A DNA stretch of 64,000 nucleotides from Macropodus opercularis (taxonomy: Eukaryota > Chordata > Actinopteri > Anabantiformes > Osphronemidae): NCBI GenBank assembly GCA_030770545.1, contig CM061098.1:17373501-17437500 (forward strand), in the 5' to 3' direction. Below, piece by piece: positions 1 to 11,452 of the stretch. The position numbers and the translations under genes are program-made. Numbering within the stretch: the first letter of the stretch is position 1; each line of letters starts with the position of its first letter. Under the pieces are notes generated by a model, which worked only from the letters and a program-made list of their open reading frames with translations, was not told the DNA's origin and did not search any database.

Positions 1-260
1 GCAATAAGAGCAACTTCAGTCAATTCTGTTGTATTGGAGTTTCTAGTCTACATATATTGATAGATATGTCTATATTGTTACTGTTTTGTTTCTTAGTTAT
101 TCAAGTTAACATCTTCCTCAAATGGAGTAAATATTGTTTACTGCACGTTAACATGTTAAATAGGATGTGACTCCATTCTGTTCAAGAAGCTTTTGTAGAT
201 TTGGTGGATAACATGCTAGCACCTATAATTGCAGCTCTTTCTTGCATCTTCCCTATGTAG

Positions 261-1452
261 GAGTCTATGTGGTGGACCCTCTCGGTGGTCCCACTGCAGG
301 AAGAGGGGGATTGACGGAAATCTCCGGGCCAACGCAGAAGCTAATGGTAGCGATGGGGAAAAGAGTGGGGAGCCTGATGACAGCTACAGACATTCCAGGT
401 CAGTGTATTGGCCACAATCACACTAGGTTTTCATTTGTATATTGAAGTGATAGGTTGTGTAAATGTACAGAGCCAGTGCAAAGTCAAACACCTATTAACT
501 AAATTCCCATTATAGTTACTAAATTAAACCTTACTGAGTTAACTAGGTCAGACTGCTGTATGTACAGTTTTAAATACATTCATGGTTACATATGCTCTTG
601 CTGTGACAGTAAGAACTTGGGTTCCTTCAGTACATTTATACTGGTATATACAATCTGTTTCCCCACATAGCTTCACCACTCCAGAGAGTAATGGCCCAGT
701 GACTCGCTGCAGTAGACGAACTGACTGGGGCAGTCAGGTAGAGGATGATGAGATGAGGAGGGGTGTACACAGAGACATGCAGCGGTAATGTGGTTTTGAG
801 TGCTTCTTAATTCAAAGCATGTGCTTCGTAAATTGCCAGACTGCACTGACCATGGTACATATTATATTCAGTTACAGGAGAAGGATACTGGCTGGAGAAG
901 TTATCCAAAGAGAAAGAAAGGCTTCCTCTGGCTCATCTGAGAGGTTTGTGTCTAATTTATATGATTATATCAATATGAAATGAATTGTTAATGAATTATG
1001 TAAACTTACTCATTGGGTGTTGTACAATCAGTCGAGTATGTAAAATGTATACATTTTTTTACTTGTTTTGAATATATATAATCACATGTAATTGTCACTA
1101 AGTGTGTCTCTGTCTGCTGCAGCTGTGACTCTAAAGAGGGAGACAACATAGAGACAGATGAGGCTGTGTTGCTACGCCGACAGAAACAGATCAATTATGG
1201 CAAGAACACACTGGCCTATGACAGATACCTAAAGGAAGTTCCAAAGTGAGCATATACCCACCATTATCGTAGTACAGTTATATAAATGCACTATATACTG
1301 TCCAGCACACCAACATTAAATTAAAGTGATAGCATAATGTATTTGAAATTTTGAATGTTTGCTGATCTGACTTTTAATGCAGATGAAGTATTAAAGAGAA
1401 AATGTCAACCATTTTAATTATATTCAGCGAATAAGCGGTGCATAAATATATA

Positions 1453-1551
<99 letters not shown>

Positions 1552-2938
1552 TTTTTTTTTTTTTTTACATTTCTATTTTAGACACATGCGTCAGCCTGGC
1601 ATTCACCCAAAGACTCCCAATAAGTTCAGGAAGTACAGCCGCCGCTCCTGGGATCAGCAGATCAAACTGTGGAAGGTCAAACTTCATGCTTGGGACCCTC
1701 CAGCAGAGGAAACCCAAGACAAAGTCCTCAATAACATGTATGACATTTAGAACCTGAACTAAAGATTATCACACTTTAAATATTCTGCCAATGAGTGTGT
1801 TTTTCTGAGCAAAGTTGTTCATATTCTTAACTTCTTTAGCCATCAAGGGTCACGTGGGTGATGGAGCCTATCCCAGCTGTCATTTAGTCAAAGTTTACAT
1901 CAAATCTAAAGAGATTACATTATTTCATTAGTTATATCAGCTGTAAAGAAACTGTTGTGACTTTAGCATGGTCCTCAATGAAGGTCTACTAATTCTGCTA
2001 CTACAGTAACTGGCTAATCATGTTTATGCATCATTTGTTGTGTTTGCCTTCAGTGAGGACCTGGATATTGACGATGTCATGGACATTGAGCTGGACTTCC
2101 CAACTTTGACAGACTCTCAGAACCCTTCGGCCTCTTTGAGCACCCACAGCATTTCAGTGGAGGTGAGTGAGATTAAGTTTTCTGTTTAGTAGATCATGTA
2201 ACTCACAGCAAACCCAATGGACTTTTGGCAAGGTAGTGGGGCATTGATGATATTTAATGTGATCTCACTTTCAAAGTTTAGCAGTTAATATTTGGTACTG
2301 GGTTAATTAAAGGTGAAACTTAGGTGTTAACCTATTTCTGCCTTGGGTGTATCTCTTGATATGATGAGCACCTGAGGCTATATTTGACCAAGAACTAATG
2401 GTTTAGTTTTCTAAGACACTGTTTAATTTCTTGCTTTAGGATAGCATAGAGCAAAGGAGCAGTTAATCACTAGTGTGACTACCAGCATTCACATCTAACT
2501 CGCTCACAAGAGCAAGCAGTGACCTTACACAGAACAGAGCTTATATTTCTGTGTGTGTGTGTTTGTTTGTTTGTTTGTTTGTTTTTTAACATGTATGGAA
2601 TTTTGTACTCTTCTGATCCTGGAAACTATTACTAACAAAATGATGAGCAAAATGATTTCAAATATATTTATAGCTTATGTGTTGGCAGCAAAGCAGTCTT
2701 GCTACTTTCTGGAGGCATTGTTTTTGATGCACAACAATGATTTTAACCTGCATCTTTATATTATGCAGGATATTTGGAATGTACTAAAATTGAAGGAAGA
2801 GTTCAAGCAATGTTTTTTTTTTTTTTTTTTTTTTATATTTTTTATCCTCTGTCCCAGGATGAAGACTGCTCGGGTACTCCAGTTAAAATACAGAAGACAG
2901 AAACTGCAGTGGAGCCTGGCATGACCACTAATTGCTGA
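261..2938 (+). CDS. slbp: Histone RNA hairpin-binding protein SLBP (5' end missing, exons joined)
   Basis: SLBP binds the 3' stem-loop of replication-dependent histone mRNAs and drives their processing, export and translation. Exons read here: 261-398, 671-784, 872-943, 1123-1245, 1582-1737, 2054-2162, 2858-2938 (TGA). All have GT-AG borders and matching phases, giving 263 residues; the family is about 270. The first exon with the start codon lies left of the window, because 261 is the third base of a split codon. Exon 671-784 carries the SFTTPE motif, whose threonines in mammals control cell-cycle degradation of SLBP. Exons 1123-1245 and 1582-1737 encode the RNA-binding domain: RRQKQINYGKNTLAYDRYLK, the HPKTPNK loop with its conserved TPNK threonine, then YSRRSWDQQIKLWKV. 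The acidic C-terminus (DIDDVMDIELDFP, then SGTPVK) resembles canonical SLBP1 rather than the oocyte-type SLBP2; that paralogue choice is inference. Confidence 0.93.
1446..1566. repeat. (AT)n microsatellite followed by a T19 run in an slbp intron
   Basis: About 90 bp of alternating TA runs into 19 consecutive T (1548-1566). The T run doubles as the polypyrimidine tract of the slbp acceptor at 1580-1581. Length of such tracts is often polymorphic or mis-assembled. Confidence 0.95.
2550..2586. repeat. GT / GTTT simple repeat
   Basis: Short TG run followed by six or so TTTG repeats in the last slbp intron. It is a plain microsatellite with no gene signal around it. Confidence 0.85.
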
Positions 2939-3545
2939 CCCTAACCAAGAAAACAAATATGCATTTCTCAACTAGTTTGGCTGCCCCCACAACCATGAAC
3001 ATCTGTTGTACCAGCTACTCTATCTTCTCAAAGTAATGTTGCGTCTGCACAATGGTGCTTTGATTCAGCACTGTTACAGTTTTTTGTACCTTTTTCTATA
3101 TTGCTTGTTAAAGCATATAAGACCTTTTTATTGCCCACATCTAATCTGCTCAGGGAGTCTTGTTATGACACATCTCATGTTCACTTAAATTGGGTCACTA
3201 AAAATGGTGCAGGATTTGGTGTTGGTCAAAATTACTTGTGGCCTGCCACAGTGGGCAACTGGGTTTGCTGCGGTCCATTAGCTATACATTTTAAACCACA
3301 TCCTGCTTATACTAAAATTAGGAAAAAAATAAGAATATTTACAGTTTGAATACTAAGGGTTTGATTGATGTGAGTGAAACAAGGTATTTTCATTTAAATA
3401 ATTCACAATGACAAAGTATTTTCCATGTATAGTTTTAAAATGTTTTTGGTTATGGTTGGTTGTGATTTGTTTTTACATGGGTTGTTTTTTTAAAACAAAT
3501 GTTAACTTTGCATACAGCTGTTTCCCTTCTTGTTAAAGAGTTTGA

Positions 3546-3551
3546 AATAAA
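3546..3551 (+). promoter_or_regulatory. Poly(A) signal AATAAA of slbp
   Basis: Canonical hexamer 608 bp after the slbp stop codon, followed by T/GT-rich sequence. The stretch 2939-3545 is therefore read as slbp 3' UTR; its small ORFs have no recognisable similarity. Confidence 0.7.
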
Positions 3552-4171
3552 AAAATTAAATGTTTCTTTGTCTGTTATGAACTGTGTGAGTAGTTCCTTT
3601 TGCAGGGATCATTGTAGTTAACAGTAAATGTATATTTTAGCAAATCATGAAGACATTATCTAATGATGTCAAAACACACATCATTCTCACATCTGACTGA
3701 ATTTTATTACACATAAACACAATTTTAACATGCTGTACTCCAGAATTTCCACCTATTTCTTGGGGAGAAATGTAGTGTTTATACCATGGTTTAACCATCT
3801 GGTAGTATATGTACTGGATTCAATTATGTTCTGCTTTATGTGCTTTGTCTAAACAGCCTTTATAGTAACAAATGTCTGACCCCTACTAGGCATTGTTCAC
3901 AATATATTTTCTTTTATTACATTCCATACCATTTCAGTTTAAACAAACGTGGAGTGCACTACATTTATATTACCAGTAGGTACACATTCAGGTTCCAGTG
4001 TTTGTCTTTCTGTGGTCATTCCTTCTGGCCGAGGGGGGCAATGTTTCCCACACCAGCGGTTAAACGAGCCACGAAGAAGAACATCAGCTAAAAAAACGAG
4101 GGTGGAGAAGGGAAACATCACAACGTTTGTGTGAAAGTCCAGCTAATTTCGGAATTAAGTGACTGAGGACA
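3552..4171. other. slbp-immt intergenic region and immt promoter / 5' UTR
   Basis: About 0.6 kb between the slbp poly(A) signal and the immt ATG. The right part (about 4020-4171) is richer in G+C and CpG than the left, as expected for a housekeeping promoter. I see no TATA box and no separate gene. The exact transcription start cannot be fixed from sequence. Confidence 0.5.
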
Positions 4172-7100
4172 ATGCTGAGGGTTTGTCTGAGAGGAGCCAA
4201 TGCCACAGCTCGGGTAAGAGTCGTGCCGTCGCAGCTAACAGCTTTACCAGCGTGAGCTAGCTGACGTCTTGCCATTAGCGTGTTGTCATTCAATGACCCA
4301 CAGCCTGGCCCAAGGTGTCTCAGCCACTCTGGTGAGCAAAGGCGGATTGTTAACCAGAAGCCGTCCCTTGGCTTTATGTGCTAGCATCAGAGAGAATCTC
4401 TATTATAGTCATGTCAAGAATAATGCAAATTCTCGGCGCTAGCTAGCTTACAGGGGCAGATGGCTAATGGTGTTTCAGCCATAAGAAAGCTAACAGGTTG
4501 AAATAAGTCTGCGAACCGACAGGTCGTGTCAGAGTGGAGCATTTGGCTGAATACACATGTTTTACTGTTAAAGACCTCCATGATTTGGTACAAATTGTAA
4601 TGGAAATTTAGAAAGCAATAATTGTTAAGCAAAGGTCAGTTTGCAATCTAGACTGTAGTATCATTAACCAGATGACCTCAACAGAACGGGAGGGTTTTTT
4701 CAGTTGCTACAAACAGAAGCAAAGTACCCGCTACTTTACCAAAGAAGACTAAGGGTGATTAGTACGATATATACTATAGTATATGTTTATATGTGAACTA
4801 TTGTAAAGTTGGCAGAACGTAAAACAAACCCATATTTCAAACTATACCTCTATGTCCAAATTCAATTCAATTCAATTCAACTTTATTTATAAAGCACCAA
4901 TTCACAACATCAGTTATCTCAAGGCACTTTATAAGGTTTTAAGACCTTTTTGGAGTGAAGGGATAGAGAAGAGAGAAAAGAACAGAACACAGGCAGGATG
5001 GTTGGACCAGCAACCGAACACTGGAGACACATGGTTCTGAGTCTGATGATACCTGGAGATGAGAATAGAGAGAGACAGAAAGAGAGAAACACAGCTAGGA
5101 GAGAAAAGGAGACAACATTAGTCACATGTGGACATGGAGGCATGTTAGTGGATAGAAGAAACCGAAAATAGCTCAGTGAATGAAGGACGTCCCCCAGCAT
5201 CTAAGTCTATAGCAGCTTAAATGGTTCAGAGTGTCCAGAACCCTCTCTAACTATACGCTTTGTCAAAAAGACAGGTTTTAAGCCTAGTTTTAAAACTAGA
5301 GAGGGTGTCTGCTTCTAGAACCTGAACTGGAAGCTGGTTCCATAGGAGAGGAGCTTGGTAGCTAAAGGCTCTGCCTACCGTTCTACATTTAGAAACTCTA
5401 GGAACCACAAGCAGACCAGCGCTCTGAGAACGAAGCGTTCTGTTGGGAGCATAAGGAGCGATGAGGTCTTTAAGATAAGATGGAGCTTTATTATGAAGAG
5501 CTTTGTAGGTGAGGAGAAGAACTTTGAATTCTATGGTAGTACAAATGTACAGTAGTTGGCTGAAATTCCTGTGTGCAGCTTGATCATGTATTATTTGATG
5601 TGTCAAATGTCCACCTTCCCACACATTTAAAATGTGTATGTTTATGATAGAAAAAAATCAGAAGAAACATCTGACACTAGAACTAGTATGTCTAGTAACA
5701 CTGTGTTTCAATTGTTGAAAGTCTTTACTCTCGGTTTACCTCTTCTTTTTTTTTGTCAGAGGACCTGTGGGAGAACTCCTCTGACCAATCAGCAGCACTG
5801 CCGGCAATACACATCAGGAGGAAGCAGGTGATGAATATGATGCTTCTACATTTAAGCCTCTTTGTGGCGGTGTTACATGCAACATTGCTTCATGTCATAT
5901 CTATACTCTTACTGTCCACGTCCACCACAGTGGTGCTGCTAAGGTGGTTGCTGCTGGCTTGCTGACAGTAGGTGGAGGTGTCGGAGGTACAATACTTTAT
6001 GCCAAATGGGACCACAAGTTCAGAACAGCTGTGGAGACCAATGTACCATATGCAGACTGGTTGCTGGGTCTCACCTTGGGACCCGCTTCTCAAGATCGAG
6101 AGCTTCCCTTCAAGAAACAGGTTAGGATTGGTTCAAAGCACATTTTAGCAGTAGGTAAGAGGATAGCTCATTTTGGAGGCAATTCGAAAGTGCACAACAA
6201 ACCTCTTAAAAATGAGAATGAAATTTGTTTTCTGGTACCAGACATGGGCATGACTACCAAACCTGCCTGGTAAGAATGACATCATAGCTGATTCAATGCA
6301 GAGGCCTTGTATGATTGAAGTTATTATAGATGTAATTTTTAAATGTAAACGTTTTTGTATTACTGTAGGTGTAAAATAATCATATTTTTCTACTTTCTAG
6401 ACTGAGTTGACCCAGCCTTCGTACATGTTGGAAAATCAGATAAAGGCACCAAAAGCCAAGCCAGAGAAGAAGGTGAAGGAAGAAGCAGGAAGTCCAACCA
6501 AAGAGAGTGGTCCTGTGTCAGCACAGCCTGCACTGAGTATAAAAGGTAAGACTCATCAACTGTAGTTCTTATCTGGCTGCTGTGAGGCAAAATGCTACAA
6601 GTACCTACGTGAGCAGGGGACACTAGAGGGCAGAAGAGTGTCAGAAAGGTACCACCAGTCAAATTTCTCTCATATTGCCACAGACTGGAAATTTGATTTT
6701 ACACTGTATGTAAGTATTGTTACATAGTTTGAAAATTGACAGACTAAAAATGACTATAAACAGATAGTTTGCGCTAAGTAACTTGCAAATAATGCATATT
6801 GCAATACAGCACCAATTTAAATGCAACAGCTAGTTTCAACATGGCAGGAGTGAACAGACTACAGCACAACATCACCAGTTATTTCTTAGGAAATACTTAT
6901 TGTGTGGAAAAAGAAGGCTGTCTGAACATGAGTAATTACTTATTTTAATTGTTTTTGTATCAACATGCAAAATTAAAATGAAATCAGAAGCTGACAAGAT
7001 ATTTTGCTAACATTTGGGTGTCACATATAGAAGTTCTTGGGATTGCTAATGACAGAAGACCAGCTATCAGCTGACAGTAGTGGGGGGAAATAATGTCTAA

Positions 7101-10100
7101 TATTTCTGATAATCAGTTGAGACCATAGTTTTGTATATGTTGCAGCTATAGAGTGAGTTGAATAGTGACCAAATTTAGCTTTTAGGCTGAAACCACACCA
7201 CAAATGGATGCCTAGTTGTGAAAGCCAGATGCATTTGTCAAGAGATAGAGGTGACACAGTTGTGTAGCTGTTCTGTCCTGCAGTGCAGTGAAGTAGTAGA
7301 TAATTAATCTCTTCGACTTCATCAGGGGTTTGTGATCATGTAACACACAACCTTGATGGGTGGGCTGCAATGATATATGATAGGCAGCACAGGGGTTTAG
7401 TGGTTCGCTCTTGCCTCACAGCAAGAATATATCGGGTTTGATCCCAAGGTGGCCCAGGGGCTTTCCTGCGTGGAGTGTGCATGAGCTCCCTGTCTCCGCT
7501 GTTTTCTCCAGGCTTTCCGGTTTCCTCCCGCAGCTCGAAAACATGCAGTTAGATTGATTTGGGAGTCTAGCTTTAGATCTTTAGATGTGATTGTCTGTGT
7601 GGTCTTGTGATGGACTGGTGACCTGTCCAGGGTGTACTAAGCCTCTCACTCAATTGTAGGCTGCGGAAGGCTCCATCATATCCAAAACCCTTGGACTAAG
7701 TGGAAAAGAGACTGACTGCGTGTGTGAGTGATAGATATACAGTCATGGCCAAAATTATCAGCACCCTTGCAATTCTGTCAGAAAATTGTTCCAGTTGCAA
7801 ATGTTTTGGTATTCACATGTTAATTGTTTTTGTCTGCACTGAAACAACCCAAAAAACTGATGAAGAAAAGGCAAACCTGACAAAAATTCACACAGAACTC
7901 AAAATGAACTGGACAAAATTATTGGTACCCTGTCAAAACTGTAAAATAGATCCAAGCGTGTGATGCTCCTGTAATTTGTATTTAGACACACCTGTGGCAA
8001 GTAAAAACTGTGGGCAACATAGTCATGACACTGGCAACCAGTTAAAATGGAGAAATGGACTCAACCTTGAAACAGTACAATGAAGGAACGGTGGATAAAC
8101 ACCTGATTAACTTCCAAACAAATTCAAGCTGCTCTGCTGACACAGGGTACAACAGCGTCAGCTCGCACTACCCGTCGCCATCTGAATGAAAAGGGTAGAA
8201 GACCCAGGAGGCACCACTGCTGACACAAAGGCAGAAAAAGCAAAGCAAGGGTGATGATATTTTTGGCCATGACTGCGTGGTAACTGACTGGATTCTAATT
8301 AAAGTGAGACTTGATTGTTACACCTGTTTAAGTGGTATTCGTGACACAGAGAGTTAGACATTTAACTAGATGCTTCACATTTCCTTGTTTCACTACAGAT
8401 TTTGCTAAAATACTTGAATTACTAATTTATTACACAAAAGTGAGTTGTGTTTTTTTAATGTAAAGGTTGTATCCTTGTAGAGCAGCACAACACAACCTGG
8501 AATAACAGAGTGGCTGCAGGTGGCAGAACTTCTCAGGAGATTTGTAACTCACATGAGGCCACAGGCTTAGGAATGATGTTGAACCCAGTCTGCATTGTTA
8601 TTGCATGTGACTCATTGTGGTTATGTTAAAGGTCAGTGTTTCATGTGCACTCTGTTGTTTTTAATGCACCCACAGAGATACCTCAGGGTAAGCTGTTTCC
8701 TGTCCTACTGTAGATTTTCTTTAGGTCACTGTGCTCCTGTGCCTTTTCACTACGCATTAGAGTAAACAATAAGTGACACTGATGATGTCACTGAGGCCAC
8801 TGTTTGTTTGTTTTCTGTATTTTTTTATTTTATGAATATCTGTACATTTATGAGTAGGCTAACATATTTATCTGTAATCTCTTCTCGTCTTTATTTAAAT
8901 ATTAAGCCATTTTCCATTTCATAATTTGGTTTATTTCTTTGTAAATGTTTTGTGTTATTTTCCTATGAAATGATTAACATTTCAATTTGTATTAATCTCT
9001 TTGTATGCATTTCTCAACTGGTGTATGTTCTGTTAAAATGTCTGGTGCTGTTTATAGAACTGGTACAATAATCCTGATCAGGTAGTTTTCTGGTTATTTG
9101 TATCATTTGTATACAAAGTGTCTGAGTCTTTCATTGTCTGTGTCCCATTCAGAGGCTTCAACAGAGGCAGCTCATGTAATCTCAGCCATCAGTGAGGTCC
9201 AGTCAGTCCCTGCTCCGTGTGACACACAGCCAGCAGCAGTCGAAGGTAACAACCACTGTACAGTTTGATATGTAAAGGCCTAGTCATGCTTTCAACATTA
9301 ACATGTGTAGACTTTTCTGTGATGCACATTTTGCCACCTGCCCCCCTAAGTATAGAAGTGTAGTGGGCAATGCGTGCATATCAGCAATAACAGGTGCAGG
9401 CACTTAACCGTGAATGAACCTTGATATCAAATCAAATGCTTTAATTGGCAGGCAATGCAGAGAATTGAGACTATGGGCAGGTGATACAGGATTGCTGGAT
9501 AAAGTATGTGGTGAAATACAGTTTGCATTGTCTCCTTGTGTGCATGTTGTAGAGTGTAAAGAGTGCCGTGGTCATAAGGACACCGCAGTAACTGCAGCAG
9601 TTCACTCTGATGAAGAAGCACTGAAAGAGCGGCCAGTAGAAGAACTAGCAGCTAGGCTGGCTCAACAAGACCAAGATGAGCAGGATATTGTAACATGTAA
9701 GCTACAAAAACACACACAAACACACATATATTTTACTTCTACTTTGAGGACAGTCACTGACATTAGCTCCTACCCCTAACCAGCCTCCAAACCCTACACG
9801 CATTCATCTAATCCACGTTTTAAGTTTAACCAAAACCCAATTCTAATCTTAAAACTAAAACCTCATCTTATCCCTCAAACAGGCATTGGAAGTTGTGAGA
9901 ATCATGCAATTTGTCCCCACTTGCCTAAAATGACCTCACTCTGGGAGGAAAATGCTTTTATTTGGATCTCACTATGTTTAACACACACAATGAAGTATGT
10001 CAACCACCTGACTATGTGTAGTGTATGTTTAATGCATTGTTTAGCTTTAACGTGTCTCTGTTTAGGATTGTAAGATCTAATATCGAGTATTATTTCCACA

Positions 10101-11408
10101 CACATTCATGTCATACTTGTCCTCTGTCTTCAGCCATATCAGCCAGTCTTGAAGATTCATTGGCCAGGTCTGCTAAAGCTACGCTGCAGGCTATTGGAGC
10201 TCAGGAGGCAGCTCTGCAGGCTATCACTTGGCACACAAAAAAACTGAAGGAGGCTATGGAAGCAGAGGTACAGTAGTGCTTGGTGCAGCAGTGGAAACTG
10301 ATTTTTACTATTATTTTTGTTACATTGGTGTGTATTTTGTGTATTTGTGTTGGCTGGGATGGTTCAGTAATCATTATTCCCATTATGGCAGATAGTAGCA
10401 TCAAATAACTCATTAGTACACAGACCAGAGACATTTATAATTTGAAAATGATTGAGTAGATGCACCAGTCAGATTATCATAGATGGAGAAGCTGCCATCA
10501 AAATGTTTTGCACATGTTTTCTACAGACAGACCTGAGCTTTGTAAATTTTTTTCAGACCTCCCACCTGTGCTGTGACAGTGTTTTGCAGTTATCAGTTAT
10601 TACAGTTCTATCAATTCCAGGCTCCGTCTGAGGAGAAGTCGGCCCAGTGGAAGGATCTAGAAACGGCTCTTGCTGATAGAACCTCAGCTGTAAATGACGC
10701 TGGAACTGCCCTGTTGAAAGCAAAGTAAGATTTCAAGATGCATACAGCACATGATCACACACACACTCACTGCAGCATAACTCAGACGTGGGACTAGCAC
10801 ACTTTCCCTTTCTTACTGTACATGCACTTGACCCATTTGAGTTTAATCTGTCACTGTTGTGTCCACTGTCCACTACAAGCACGTCTGACCATATCTGACA
10901 TCGCTGTACATGATCACACCAGCGTTTTCTATGTTGTTTTTCTCCTCACAGTGAAACCTTGGACAATCTGAAGTCAACGATTGACAAGTCTAAAGGGCTG
11001 AAAGTCTCTGCTGTTCGTCCACTGGTCTTAGCAGCAGAGGAGAATCTCCATAACATGATGGTGGACTTGGACAAAGTGGTTACTAAGGTAAGAACATTGT
11101 TGTGTACCATATGCATGACCTGGCAGTGTCTGATTGTCCACCCCATAATGCCTTGATCTGGTTGACTGATTTGAATATGTGATCTCAGTTATTCTGCCTA
11201 TAGGGTATATTGCAAAGCATATTTGAGCAGCCACTGTCTGTCTTGCTTTAATGCTTTAAAGCCGTTTGAATCATAAAATTAACATTGTGAGCAGAAAATA
11301 CACTGTGTGTCAAAAATTTGTAATAATAATAATTTTTTTTGAATATTTTATTTGTAATGGAGCTGCAGGGATCCAAACAGAACTGAAGAACTATAGGAAA
11401 GCCAATAA

Positions 11409-11452
<44 letters not shown>

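Noticed and set aside
2553..2924. 123-codon ORF overlapping the end of slbp
   Set aside because: It begins in a TTTG repeat, crosses a T24 run and reads the last slbp exon in the wrong frame.
3840..4134. Short ORFs just upstream of immt as a separate gene or upstream ORF
   Set aside because: No family similarity and overlapping frames on both strands; more simply explained as immt promoter and 5' UTR.
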